From Desulfitobacterium sp. (lineage in GTDB: Bacteria > Bacillota > Desulfitobacteriia > Desulfitobacteriales > Desulfitobacteriaceae), in contig JAAZLD010000121.1 of NCBI GenBank assembly GCA_012799495.1, forward strand, positions 1 through 7,716: DNA of 7,716 bases. The letters are read 5' to 3'. The notes below the pieces were generated by a model. The model saw only the letters and a program-made list of their open reading frames with translations. It did no database searches and was not told the DNA's origin. This document shows, one piece after another, positions 1-7,450 of the stretch (position 1 is its first letter; the number at the start of each line of letters is the position of its first letter). A program made the position numbers and the translations under genes.

Positions 1-1054
1 CAAATAGTGTTGTAATATTAGCATCAAGAACAGTTAGAATGGCTCGACTAAATCCTGCTTCTACAGCTGCCCGCAGAGATTTTCCAAGTTTTAATTCTTC
101 TTTAATCCTTTCATAAATAATAATATTTAGGTCAACCGTCATCCCTATGGAAAGGATTAATCCTGCTATACCCGGCAAAGTCAGGACGGCATTTAGGCCT
201 TTTAAAGCCCAAAGAACAAGTAAAGTAAATACTACTAAAGATATATTGGCAACTAGACCTGGTAAAAGGTAAAAGGCCAGCATAAACAAGGCAATCAGTG
301 CTAGAGCAATAATACCGGCTTTTATACTTTTATTAAGGGAATCTACTCCCAGGGAAGCACCTACTGTGCGTTTTTCTGCTACATCTAAACTAACAGGTAA
401 AGCCCCAGAACGGAGAAGTGCAGCAATATCAGCAGCTTCTTCAAGGGTGGCATAGCCAGTAATTTCTGCTTTCCCATCCATAATAGGCACGCTAACACTG
501 GGATTTTGTAAAATTTCATCGTCTAAGTAAATGCCGATCCTCTGTCCTACATGACGAGAAGTCAGTTCTCCGAATTTTTTAGCCCCTTCATCAGAAAAGG
601 TAAGATGCACAACATATCCTGGGCTTCTTGTCCCCTGTGCTGCTCGTGCATCCTTCAGTTCTGAACCCTCAATTACCACATTTCCCTGAGGATCCTTAAA
701 GGTCAACTTTGCCGTAGTTTTTAAAATTTCGACAGCTTGGTCTGGATCTTTAATACCAGCTAGATCAACAATTATTCTCTTTTTAACTAAATCCGTCTGA
801 ACTACAGGTTCAGATAAGCCCATTTCATTAACCCGTTTATTGATAATGGTTTTAGCGTTTTCAGTATCATCGGGGGTTACTTCCGCTCCATCAGGGCCTG
901 GTTGAGCTTGCAGTACCATATGAACCCCACCACGTAAATCGAGACCTAGGCGAATTCCCTTCTCTGGATCTGTGAGAGGCTGGACTGAGAATATTGCTAC
1001 AATAGCAATTAGCAGCATCACCGCCGTTAATTTTATTATGCTTCCCCTTTTCAT
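1..1054 (-). CDS. secD: Protein translocase subunit SecD (3' end cut by window edge)
   Basis: SecD is a membrane subunit of the Sec translocase that, with SecF, uses the proton gradient to help pull exported proteins across the cytoplasmic membrane. The 351 visible residues begin MKRGSIIKLTAV, followed by a first membrane helix (about residues 6-24), the GLDLRGG motif (37-43), a large periplasmic-type domain (P1, about 50-225) and several membrane helices from about 245. The family motif region is at 293-321 (LPGIAGLIL, then GMTVDLN and YERIKEEL), followed by LDANITTL at 343-350. The ATG at 1054 has a GGGAGG ribosome binding site (1062-1067) seven bases upstream. The reading frame is open to base 2 and continues past the left edge; roughly 50-70 residues are probably missing compared with typical Firmicute SecD. 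SecF would be expected next, outside the window. One small oddity is VDLN where most homologues have VDAN. Identification is certain. Confidence 0.97.
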   Translation of the reverse strand, partial: MKRGSIIKLTAVMLLIAIVAIFSVQPLTDPEKGIRLGLDLRGGVHMVLQAQPGPDGAEVTPDDTENAKTIINKRVNEMGLSEPVVQTDLVKKRIIVDLAGIKDPDQAVEILKTTAKLTFKDPQGNVVIEGSELKDARAAQGTRSPGYVVHLTFSDEGAKKFGELTSRHVGQRIGIYLDDEILQNPSVSVPIMDGKAEITGYATLEEAADIAALLRSGALPVSLDVAEKRTVGASLGVDSLNKSIKAGIIALALIALFMLAFYLLPGLVANISLVVFTLLVLWALKGLNAVLTLPGIAGLILSIGMTVDLNIIIYERIKEELKLGKSLRAAVEAGFSRAILTVLDANITTLF

Positions 1055-1074
1055 TGTTTTTCCTCCCGTTACAC

Positions 1075-1100
1075 AAAAAAATTCATGGGACATGCCCATG
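1075..1100 (-). terminator. Hairpin plus T-run between the EcsC-family gene and secD
   Basis: On the minus strand CATGGG (1095-1100) pairs with CCCATG (1084-1089) around a five-base loop. Two A residues follow, then seven T (1075-1081), the layout of an intrinsic terminator. It lies 65 bases after the stop of the EcsC-family gene and could end that transcript. It also lies just downstream of the secD promoter, so the same hairpin would form at the extreme 5' end of the secD mRNA, where it might instead protect the end. The stem is only six pairs, so strength as a terminator is uncertain. Confidence 0.5.
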
Positions 1101-1108
1101 CCAAACTA

Positions 1109-1138
1109 ATTATACGCCTCCCTTAGTTTCAGTGTCAA
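1109..1138 (-). promoter_or_regulatory. Sigma-A-type promoter of secD
   Basis: Read on the minus strand, a perfect TTGACA (1133-1138) and a perfect TATAAT (1109-1114) are separated by 18 bases. Transcription would start near 1101-1103, about 47 bases before the secD ATG. The promoter lies entirely in the 111-base gap after the EcsC-family gene. It implies that secD (and presumably secF) is transcribed independently of yajC and the EcsC-family gene. Both hexamers match consensus at six of six positions; the spacer is one base longer than the optimum of 17. Confidence 0.8.
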
Positions 1139-1165
1139 TTCACCATCAAACAAAGGTTCTTTTTT

Positions 1166-1903
1166 TCAGAGAATCCCTTGTTCCTTAAGAATCCTGAGAC
1201 GAAAGCAATTCATTCCCACCTGTCCTAAATCCTCAAGTAAACCATAATTAGCTACTGCCCCTACTACAGCCCCAATCCCAGGTAGTAATTGAAGCATCTT
1301 CCTTAAATCGATGGAGTCCCGATATTCGATCTGGAATTGTTCCCAATCAAAAACCTCCATGGCCTTAAGCTCTGGATACTCCTTAACAGTCTCCTCCCAA
1401 TGGAGGATTTTCCTATATACTGGAGGTCTCTTTTCTTGACTAGAAAAGGCTAGTTGGAAGATAAAAAGAAGGTAAAGCCTTACCCTGTATCTTTCCGTTG
1501 AATACCCGTAGATATGAGCTAGTTCAAAAAGAAATTTCATCTTTATGGCTATAAGGGCGGGAAAATCAGCCATACCCAGAAAAATCCCTCCTGCCCCTGT
1601 CCCCGCTCCTTCAGCAGCAGCAACTTTCTTGTAGGTCTTAAGAAGTTCCATGGCCAAAATATCTCTTTCAGCAAGGGATTTATTCTTAAGAGGTTTTCCT
1701 TTAGGAATAAACTCAAGACCAAAAATAACAGCTCGTACTAAATTCTTAACAGTACTAGTCATAACATCCAAGAACTTTTGGGGATAAAGCTCGTTGATTC
1801 GACTTTGTATTCCTTTTGTACTTTTTTCAATCAATCCAGGAGGTTTGAGCATTTTTCTTTGCCACTTTAACAGCTCTTTACGCACTTTTTCTTCGTAAGT
1901 CAC
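1166..1903 (-). CDS. EcsC-family protein of unknown function
   Basis: The product is 245 residues if translation starts at the GTG at 1903. It matches the EcsC protein family (named after the third gene of the Bacillus ecsABC operon), whose biochemical role is not known. Visible family signatures are an amphipathic N-terminus (TYEEKVRKELLKWQ), a Gly/Ala-rich segment at about 95-110 (AAAEGAGTGAGG) running into MADFPALIAIKMKFLFELA (111-129) and IYGY, and a C-terminal LLPGIGAVVGAVANYGL (206-222). These hydrophobic Gly-rich stretches suggest membrane association, but I see no signal peptide. The reading frame extends upstream to an ATG at 1960 (264 residues), but that ATG has no ribosome binding site, whereas the GTG has AAGGAG (1913-1918) nine bases before it and gives the usual family N-terminus. 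There are no ecsA/ecsB transporter genes nearby; it sits between yajC and secD. The family call is firm; the function is unknown. Confidence 0.85.
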   Translation of the reverse strand: MTYEEKVRKELLKWQRKMLKPPGLIEKSTKGIQSRINELYPQKFLDVMTSTVKNLVRAVIFGLEFIPKGKPLKNKSLAERDILAMELLKTYKKVAAAEGAGTGAGGIFLGMADFPALIAIKMKFLFELAHIYGYSTERYRVRLYLLFIFQLAFSSQEKRPPVYRKILHWEETVKEYPELKAMEVFDWEQFQIEYRDSIDLRKMLQLLPGIGAVVGAVANYGLLEDLGQVGMNCFRLRILKEQGIL

Positions 1904-1912
1904 AGGCCCAAG

Positions 1913-1918
1913 CTCCTT
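1913..1918 (-). promoter_or_regulatory. Ribosome binding site deciding the start of the EcsC-family gene
   Basis: AAGGAG on the minus strand stands nine bases before the GTG at 1901-1903. The first in-frame ATG (1958-1960) is preceded by TGACTGTATGAATCA, with no Shine-Dalgarno sequence at usable distance; the nearest purine run, AGGAA, is about 18 bases away. This favours the internal GTG as the true start. Confidence 0.65.
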
Positions 1919-1942
1919 CCTTCCTTCATTCTTTGAAACCTC

Positions 1943-1948
1943 ATTATA
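1943..1948 (-). promoter_or_regulatory. Possible -10 element for the EcsC-family gene
   Basis: A perfect TATAAT on the minus strand lies inside the 57-base ATG-to-GTG extension. It would place a transcript start near 1936, upstream of the AAGGAG site and the GTG. No convincing -35 hexamer is seen at 16-18 bases. It is consistent with the GTG start, but one hexamer in AT-rich DNA is weak evidence. Confidence 0.3.
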
Positions 1949-1981
1949 TATCACAGGCATTGATTCATACAGTCACATTCC

Positions 1982-2039
1982 TAGGGTATTGATTAGCTAA
2001 GGAACGGATTTCGGAGTGACGTGCTAATCAATACTCCTA
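1982..2039. repeat. Long inverted repeat (hairpin) upstream of the EcsC-family gene
   Basis: Two perfect 12-base arms, GTATTGATTAGC (1986-1997) and GCTAATCAATAC (2023-2034), flank a 25-base centre (1998-2022). The stem extends outward by four more pairs (TAGG 1982-1985 with CCTA 2036-2039) across a single bulged base at 2035, giving about 16 pairs. No T-run follows on either strand, so it does not look like a normal terminator. The centre contains TCCG-AAA-TCCG on the minus strand. Candidates are a dispersed palindromic repeat, a structured leader of the EcsC-family gene, or a protein-binding palindrome. The inverted repeat itself is read directly; its role is unknown. Confidence 0.75.
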
Positions 2040-2075
2040 TCTTAAGCATTTCATGAAGATAAGCTGCTCCATAAG

Positions 2076-2105
2076 AATAAGCAAGCGGTTTCCCACTTGC
2101 TTATT
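2076..2105 (-). terminator. Intrinsic terminator after yajC
   Basis: On the minus strand AATAAGCAAG (2096-2105) pairs perfectly with CTTGCTTATT (2076-2085). The stem closes further with a T-G wobble and two G-C pairs onto a GAAA tetraloop, for 13 pairs in total. Taking GCAAGTGG/CCGCTTGC as the core, it is preceded by an A-rich run and followed by the T-rich TTATTCTTAT. It begins 21 bases after the yajC stop. The GAAA tetraloop forms only in minus-strand RNA, which fixes the orientation. It probably ends the ruvAB-spoIID-queA-tgt-yajC transcript. Confidence 0.8.
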
Positions 2106-2126
2106 ATACCTTATCGTTAAGTTTGC

Positions 2127-2453
2127 TTATTCAGCATCTTCTTTGCTGGCTTTTTTATCTTCCTTTTCATTATCTTCTAGATAATTCCGGTTTTCAATGG
2201 AGGATACTCCATTTTTAGCCATTTCAATTTCCACTTTATCGGCAATTTGTAGGATAATTGTATCTTCTTTAATTCTCCTAATTTTGCCATGGATACCACC
2301 AATACTAACGATCTTATCACCAACACGCAAGCTGTCCAGCATTGTTCTTCTTTGCTTAGCCTGCTTTTGTTGCGGGCGGATTAAGAAGAAATACATAATG
2401 GCAAAGAAAATTACCAACATAATTATTGAGTATGCACTACTGCCTTCGTTCAT
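2127..2453 (-). CDS. yajC: Preprotein translocase subunit YajC
   Basis: YajC is a small single-span membrane protein that associates with SecD-SecF in the Sec translocase holocomplex; it is not essential and its exact role is unsettled. The 108-residue product has an N-terminal hydrophobic helix (about 8-25, SIIMLVIFFAIMYFFLI) followed directly by the family hallmark RPQQKQAKQR. Next comes the small basic/beta domain with LRVGDKIVSIGGIHGKI (42-58), then a charged Lys/Glu-rich tail. Length and layout are typical. The ATG has AAAGGAGG (2465-2472) about 11 bases upstream. It follows tgt after 90 bases, a widely conserved neighbourhood, but here it is separated from secD by the EcsC-family gene and a terminator. 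Confidence 0.96.
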   Translation of the reverse strand: MNEGSSAYSIIMLVIFFAIMYFFLIRPQQKQAKQRRTMLDSLRVGDKIVSIGGIHGKIRRIKEDTIILQIADKVEIEMAKNGVSSIENRNYLEDNEKEDKKASKEDAE

Positions 2454-2494
2454 TAGTTTTTGTTCCTCCTTTAGGATTTCTTCCTAGTATCTAA

Positions 2495-2523
2495 ATTATA
2501 AATATTCCCCATATCTTTGCGAA
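2495..2523 (-). promoter_or_regulatory. Possible internal promoter for yajC
   Basis: In the tgt-yajC gap the minus strand carries TTCGCA (2518-2523, four of six matches to TTGACA), a 17-base spacer and a perfect TATAAT (2495-2500). A start near 2488 would leave a leader of about 35 bases containing the yajC ribosome binding site. It could let yajC be expressed apart from the tRNA-modification genes upstream. The region is AT-rich, so chance occurrence is possible. Confidence 0.4.
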
Positions 2524-2543
2524 ATCCTTCAATTATTTAATGA

Positions 2544-3662
<1,119 letters not shown>

Positions 3663-3756
3663 CTAGTCACTTCCTTTTAATTGCATATATTCACTGTTAT
3701 TTCATGATACTTTCATTTTCTGAAGGAGAAGCCATTGGATAATACTTAGCATTTGC

Positions 3757-4782
3757 CTATAAGATAAGCATGGCATCCCCAAAACTATAAAAGCGGTATT
3801 TTTCCCGAACAGCTAGTTTATAAGCTTCGAGGATTTTTTCTCTATCTACAAAAGCACTGACTAACATCAATAAAGTAGATTTAGGGAAATGAAAGTTAGT
3901 AAGCAAACCATCTAGCACTTTAAATTTGTAGCCGGGGTAGATAAAGATATCTGTCCAACCTTCCCCTGCCTTAATTAGTCCTTCTTCTGTTGCTACAGAC
4001 TCCAAGGTGCGACAGGCAGTAGTTCCCACGGCAATTACCCGCCTTCCTTGGGCTTTCGCCTCATTGATAGTTTGGGCTACCTCCTGGGAAACACGATAGT
4101 ATTCCGAATGCATCACATGGTCTTTAATATTATCTGTTTTCACTGGACGAAAAGTCCCCAAACCCACATGTAAGAGGACCTCCACCACTTGAATATTCTT
4201 TTCCTCTAATTTTTCTAATAGTTGGGGTGTAAAATGCAAACCTGCTGTTGGAGCAGCTGCGGAACCCCTTTCTTTGGCATAAACCGTTTGATAGCGCTCC
4301 CTATCTTCCAAGGTCTCAGTGATATAAGGAGGTAAAGGCATATTTCCTAAGGAATCTAAAATCTCCTCAAAAACCCCTTCATAACTAAATTGGATAAGGC
4401 GGTTACCATTAGGTAGAATCTCCAGCAATTTCCCAATTAATAGTCCATCACCAAAACTTACTTCCTGGCCTATTTTCAAACGCTTACCAGGCTTAAGCAA
4501 AGTTTCCCAAACATCCTTTTCTAGGCGTTTTAAAAGAAGGCATTCAATTTTTCCTTTTGTACCTACTTTTTCCCCCATTAGACGGGCAGGTATGACCTTA
4601 GTATTATTAACTACTAATAGGTCTCCAGGTTTCAGTAGATCTTCTAGTTCCCAAAATCTATGGTGAGCTATTTCCCCACTTCCTCTATGGATAACCATGA
4701 GCCGGGATGAATCCCTAGGTTCAACAGGATGTTGGGCGATTAATTCTTGGGGAAGGTGAAAATCAAAATCCTCTAATTGCAA
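3757..4782 (-). CDS. queA: S-adenosylmethionine:tRNA ribosyltransferase-isomerase QueA
   Basis: QueA transfers and rearranges the ribose of S-adenosylmethionine onto preQ1 in tRNA to make epoxyqueuosine, the step after Tgt. The 341-residue product carries the family motifs DFDFHLP (5-11), [12 protein letters not shown] (57-68), [11 protein letters not shown] (175-185), [12 protein letters not shown] (203-214), HSEYYRV (225-231), [10 protein letters not shown] (253-262), [17 protein letters not shown] (295-311) and [13 protein letters not shown] at the end. The start is TTG at 4780-4782: an in-frame stop lies at 4801-4803, there is no ATG or GTG between them, and the next Met is residue 29, inside the conserved domain. 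The nearest ribosome-binding-like AGGA (4799-4802) is 16 bases away, so initiation looks weak. No preQ1 riboswitch-like sequence is seen in the 159-base leader. It shares orientation with tgt and spoIID. Confidence 0.97.
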   Translation of the reverse strand: MQLEDFDFHLPQELIAQHPVEPRDSSRLMVIHRGSGEIAHHRFWELEDLLKPGDLLVVNNTKVIPARLMGEKVGTKGKIECLLLKRLEKDVWETLLKPGKRLKIGQEVSFGDGLLIGKLLEILPNGNRLIQFSYEGVFEEILDSLGNMPLPPYITETLEDRERYQTVYAKERGSAAAPTAGLHFTPQLLEKLEEKNIQVVEVLLHVGLGTFRPVKTDNIKDHVMHSEYYRVSQEVAQTINEAKAQGRRVIAVGTTACRTLESVATEEGLIKAGEGWTDIFIYPGYKFKVLDGLLTNFHFPKSTLLMLVSAFVDREKILEAYKLAVREKYRFYSFGDAMLIL

Positions 4783-4820
4783 GCTGAATTCTGCTTTTTC
4801 CTAAATCATTACTACAAAAA

Positions 4821-4846
4821 GCATTTTGCTACAGCATTTTGCTACT
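4821..4846. repeat. Tandem 13-bp repeat upstream of queA
   Basis: GCATTTTGCTAC is followed by A in the first copy (4821-4833) and by T in the second (4834-4846), giving two head-to-tail units identical at 12 of 13 bases. Each copy contains the short palindrome AGCA/TGCT around TTT. The pair lies about 40 bases upstream of the queA TTG start, in the queA leader, and on the minus strand is followed by five T. It may be a slippage duplication, a repeated regulator site or a weak hairpin pair; nothing in the sequence decides this. Confidence 0.7.
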
Positions 4847-4884
4847 ACGATAAATTTTTTCTTAATAATCATTGAACAAGCTAA

Positions 4885-4921
4885 ACATATAGCTAGCAGC
4901 TATGTATAGCCATCGCGGCTA
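4885..4921 (-). other. Two adjacent stem-loops after spoIID
   Basis: After the spoIID stop the minus strand first reads TAGCC-GCGAT-GGCTA (4907-4921, five pairs). This is followed one base later by ACATAGCT-GCT-AGCTATATGT (4885-4905), whose stem has a continuous ATAGCT/AGCTAT core or eight pairs with a two-base bulge. The sequence that follows, TTAGCTTGTTC, is only moderately T-rich. They could cause partial termination or stabilise the mRNA end between spoIID and queA; structure is predicted by eye only. Confidence 0.4.
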
Positions 4922-4941
4922 ATATTTCCGAGGCATCAATA

Positions 4942-6321
4942 TCACAGGTAGTACTTAATAAGTTCCGTCTGTTGATAATAAAAATCTAATATTTCCCTAT
5001 ATGTATACCCTCTTTGAGCCATATGATAGGCTCCCCACTGGGACATACCAACTCCATGACCCCAGCCTTTGCCATAAAATATATAGACTTCGTAAGGGGC
5101 AGGGAATTCTCTGAGTCCTTGGCTAGTACTTAAAATCCGGCTGAGACGAGGGCCTCTTTGCCAAGTTTCTTCAGGAGCATTTTCCAAAACTATCCCCAAT
5201 TCTAGGAGGGGCATCCCTGTAAGCTCTTGTTTAAAAGATAGTAAAGACTTTCCTGGAGAAATTTGTTCCACATCAAAAAGTACCCCTAGAAAAGCTAGTT
5301 TTGAGATAGGTTGTCCATAAGGATAAAATTTTTGGACTAATTGTCTACCACTTATGGAGGTACTTTTACCATGTATATCTTCCATACTAACTTTTTTTAC
5401 CCTACCGGAAGGGAGTTTGTCAAGTTTGATCTTGATAATAGGGCCTAAATCGAAAGCTTTCCCTAGCACATCCCCACCAATAATAAAGCGCCAGCGATCT
5501 GCTGGTCCACCAATACCTCGAGAAAACGGATCAGGCTGAGAAACAAAATGGGGATCCTTATTAGACCAGACATTTTCCGCCAACTCAGAGTAGCCTCCAT
5601 TATGAGCGGAATATAATGCATCGATTGGCTCGTAGGTCAGGGAATCTACTAGGATCTCTCCCCGAGTGGATTCCACAGCTAGATTAGCTTTACCCTCTAC
5701 ATTTTTGCCCAAATAGGCCTGATCATAATCAGGAGAATCAGTAATAAATGGATTATACTTAGTTTTCCGTACCATATAGGTCCGAGCTGCTATGGCTTGG
5801 GCCTTTAAAGCTTCCAGTCCATCTTCTGCCCAAGAATTGCTCATCTCAATCGGAACGACACCCTTTAGATAATCTTCCCTTTCTACTTTATTAACTAAAT
5901 ATACCCCTCCATCTTTCCAGCCCAAGCGCAAACTACCTCGGTAGCTTACTTTTTGGCCATCAGGAGTAGATACTGAAAAAGAACCTTCTTCCCCTTGTAA
6001 AAGAAGCTCCATCTCCTTTCCTTCCCAGGACTGAAAAAAATTATAGTCCTTTTTTATTACAGGAGACCAGCCTCCCCATGTAATTTCTAGACGACTACCT
6101 GAGGGAAAATTTTCCAGAGATGAATCATTGTGAGGTTCTCTTAATATATAATTACCCTCTTCGATCTGAATAAGTACCCATCCTGCATCTTTAAATTTCC
6201 AAACTAATTCTACTTCGATCTCTTCAGCTTTACAGGTTCCTCCTGAGAAAATTAGAAAAAATAGAGTTAAGGAAAAAGCCAAAGTAGCAGATAAGAGCAA
6301 TCTCTTTTGCAAAGGTTTCAT
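4942..6321 (-). CDS. spoIID: SpoIID/LytB-family peptidoglycan lytic transglycosylase
   Basis: SpoIID-family enzymes cleave peptidoglycan glycan strands; in spore formers SpoIID acts with SpoIIP and SpoIIM during engulfment. The 459-residue product has an N-terminal membrane helix or signal peptide (residues 6-28, after KPLQKR), with a possible cleavage near CKA (30-32). A divergent N-terminal region follows to about 135, then the SpoIID domain: YLKGVVPIEMSNSW (151-164) containing the expected catalytic Glu159, EALKAQAIAARTYM (170-183), YSAHNGGYSE (237-246), and the C-terminal GKGWGHGVGMSQWGAY (417-432) with REILDFYY. It is longer than Bacillus SpoIID (about 343 residues), mainly at the N-terminal side. 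I see no Cys/His cluster in the TDSPDYDQAYLG segment. The ATG has AAAAGGAGG eight bases upstream (6330-6338), 46 bases after ruvB. Whether it is the sporulation SpoIID or a vegetative LytB-like paralogue cannot be settled here, so the gene symbol is provisional. Confidence 0.88.
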   Translation of the reverse strand: MKPLQKRLLLSATLAFSLTLFFLIFSGGTCKAEEIEVELVWKFKDAGWVLIQIEEGNYILREPHNDSSLENFPSGSRLEITWGGWSPVIKKDYNFFQSWEGKEMELLLQGEEGSFSVSTPDGQKVSYRGSLRLGWKDGGVYLVNKVEREDYLKGVVPIEMSNSWAEDGLEALKAQAIAARTYMVRKTKYNPFITDSPDYDQAYLGKNVEGKANLAVESTRGEILVDSLTYEPIDALYSAHNGGYSELAENVWSNKDPHFVSQPDPFSRGIGGPADRWRFIIGGDVLGKAFDLGPIIKIKLDKLPSGRVKKVSMEDIHGKSTSISGRQLVQKFYPYGQPISKLAFLGVLFDVEQISPGKSLLSFKQELTGMPLLELGIVLENAPEETWQRGPRLSRILSTSQGLREFPAPYEVYIFYGKGWGHGVGMSQWGAYHMAQRGYTYREILDFYYQQTELIKYYL

Positions 6322-6367
6322 ATATTACTCCTCCTTTTCATAAAAAGATTGCCCTATTCCTTTTATT

Positions 6368-7423
6368 CTATTCTTTTTCCTTTTCTTCTTTATCGAAAAG
6401 GCTATCTACAATATAGCTTCCTTTATTATCCTCTGGCATAGGTATTCTAAGGTGTTCATAGGCTCTGACTGTAGCTACCCGACCCCGGGGAGTCCGTTGT
6501 AAAAACCCTTGTTGGAGAAGAAATGGCTCTACTACATCTTCGATGGTTTCCCCTTCCTCACCTATACTTGCTGCTAGAGTATCCAATCCAACTGGCCCTC
6601 CACCAAACATATGAATAATTGTCTTAAGACATTTCTGGTCAATTTTATCCAATCCGGCTGGATCAACTTCCAACCTATCTAAAGATTTACGTGCTATTTC
6701 ACCAGTAACAACTCCATCTCCCCAAACTTGAGCATAATCTCTAACCCGTTTAAGAAGTCGGTTAGCTATACGGGGAGTACCTCGGGATCTTTTGGCAATC
6801 TCCAAAGCACCTTCATCGGTAATCTCTAGCCTTAATATTCTTGCCGCTCGGCTAATGATCTGGACTAAATCTTTCACCTCATAAAATTCTAAACGACTAA
6901 TTACTCCAAAACGATCTCTTAAAGGGGAGGTCAATTGCCCCGCTCGAGTTGTAGCACCTACTAGTGTAAAAGGTGGTAAAGAAAGTCTCACAGAGCGAGC
7001 ACTAGGTCCTTTACCGATAACAATATCTAAGCAACCATCTTCCATAGCGGAATAAAGTATTTCTTCAGTAGTTCGACTTAGACGATGAATCTCATCAATA
7101 AAGAGGACATCCCTATTTTCTAAAGATGTCAAAATAGCTGCTAAATCACCTGGCCGTTCAATCGCTGGGCCAGAAGTAGTTCGGATATTCACTTCCATTT
7201 CCGTTGCAATAATATTGGCTAAAGTTGTTTTGCCTAATCCAGGAGGCCCATAAAGTAAGACATGGTCAAGAGCCTCACCTCGAGCTAATGCAGCTTGAAT
7301 AAAAATTTGTAGGTTTTCTTTTAATTTATTCTGTCCAATATAGTCAACCAGTCGATGAGGGCGTAAAACCTCACCTTCCTGATCGCTTGGCAACGGATGG
7401 GGAGTTATCATACGTTCTTCCAT
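6368..7423 (-). CDS. ruvB: Holliday junction branch-migration ATPase RuvB
   Basis: RuvB is the hexameric AAA+ motor that, with RuvA, drives branch migration of Holliday junctions in recombination and repair. The 351-residue product shows [11 protein letters not shown] near the N-terminus (21-31), Walker [10 protein letters not shown] (59-67), Walker [12 protein letters not shown] (105-115), sensor 1 GATTR (156-160), the arginine-finger segment SPLRDRFG (166-173), sensor 2 [11 protein letters not shown] (214-224) and the winged-helix DNA-binding domain [17 protein letters not shown] (274-290) through [12 protein letters not shown] (307-318). The C-terminus is Lys/Glu-rich. The ATG is six bases from AAGGAG (7430-7435) and 27 bases after the ruvA stop, so the two are co-transcribed. 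Length is usual for the family. Confidence 0.99.
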   Translation of the reverse strand: MEERMITPHPLPSDQEGEVLRPHRLVDYIGQNKLKENLQIFIQAALARGEALDHVLLYGPPGLGKTTLANIIATEMEVNIRTTSGPAIERPGDLAAILTSLENRDVLFIDEIHRLSRTTEEILYSAMEDGCLDIVIGKGPSARSVRLSLPPFTLVGATTRAGQLTSPLRDRFGVISRLEFYEVKDLVQIISRAARILRLEITDEGALEIAKRSRGTPRIANRLLKRVRDYAQVWGDGVVTGEIARKSLDRLEVDPAGLDKIDQKCLKTIIHMFGGGPVGLDTLAASIGEEGETIEDVVEPFLLQQGFLQRTPRGRVATVRAYEHLRIPMPEDNKGSYIVDSLFDKEEKEKE

Positions 7424-7450
7424 ATCATTCTCCTTCTTTACATATAGATT

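Noticed and set aside
891..1076. A 61-codon minus-strand frame overlapping the start of secD
   Set aside because: It is out of frame with the clear SecD coding sequence, has a Cys/Asn/Ser-rich composition with no family resemblance, and is a shadow of secD.
2106..2126. TATAAT just upstream of the yajC terminator as a promoter for the EcsC-family gene
   Set aside because: No -35 hexamer lies at the right distance, and the terminator immediately downstream would stop such a transcript; it fits better as the A-rich flank of the terminator.
2197..2487. A 96-codon plus-strand frame opposite yajC
   Set aside because: It is antisense to the unmistakable YajC gene; its hydrophobic look comes from the reverse complement of coding sequence, and no ribosome binding site was seen.
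3697..3735. A 12-codon minus-strand ORF between queA and tgt (MASPSENESIMK)
   Set aside because: It has no ribosome binding site, is very short and shows nothing beyond chance.
4783..4941. A preQ1 riboswitch ahead of the queuosine genes
   Set aside because: The leader lacks the short C-rich loop and A-rich tail typical of class I preQ1 riboswitches; only small AT-rich stem-loops and the tandem repeat are present. In many Firmicutes these riboswitches control preQ1 synthesis or transport genes rather than queA-tgt.
5354..5539. A 61-codon plus-strand frame opposite spoIID
   Set aside because: It lies wholly antisense within the conserved SpoIID domain and resembles no protein I recognise.
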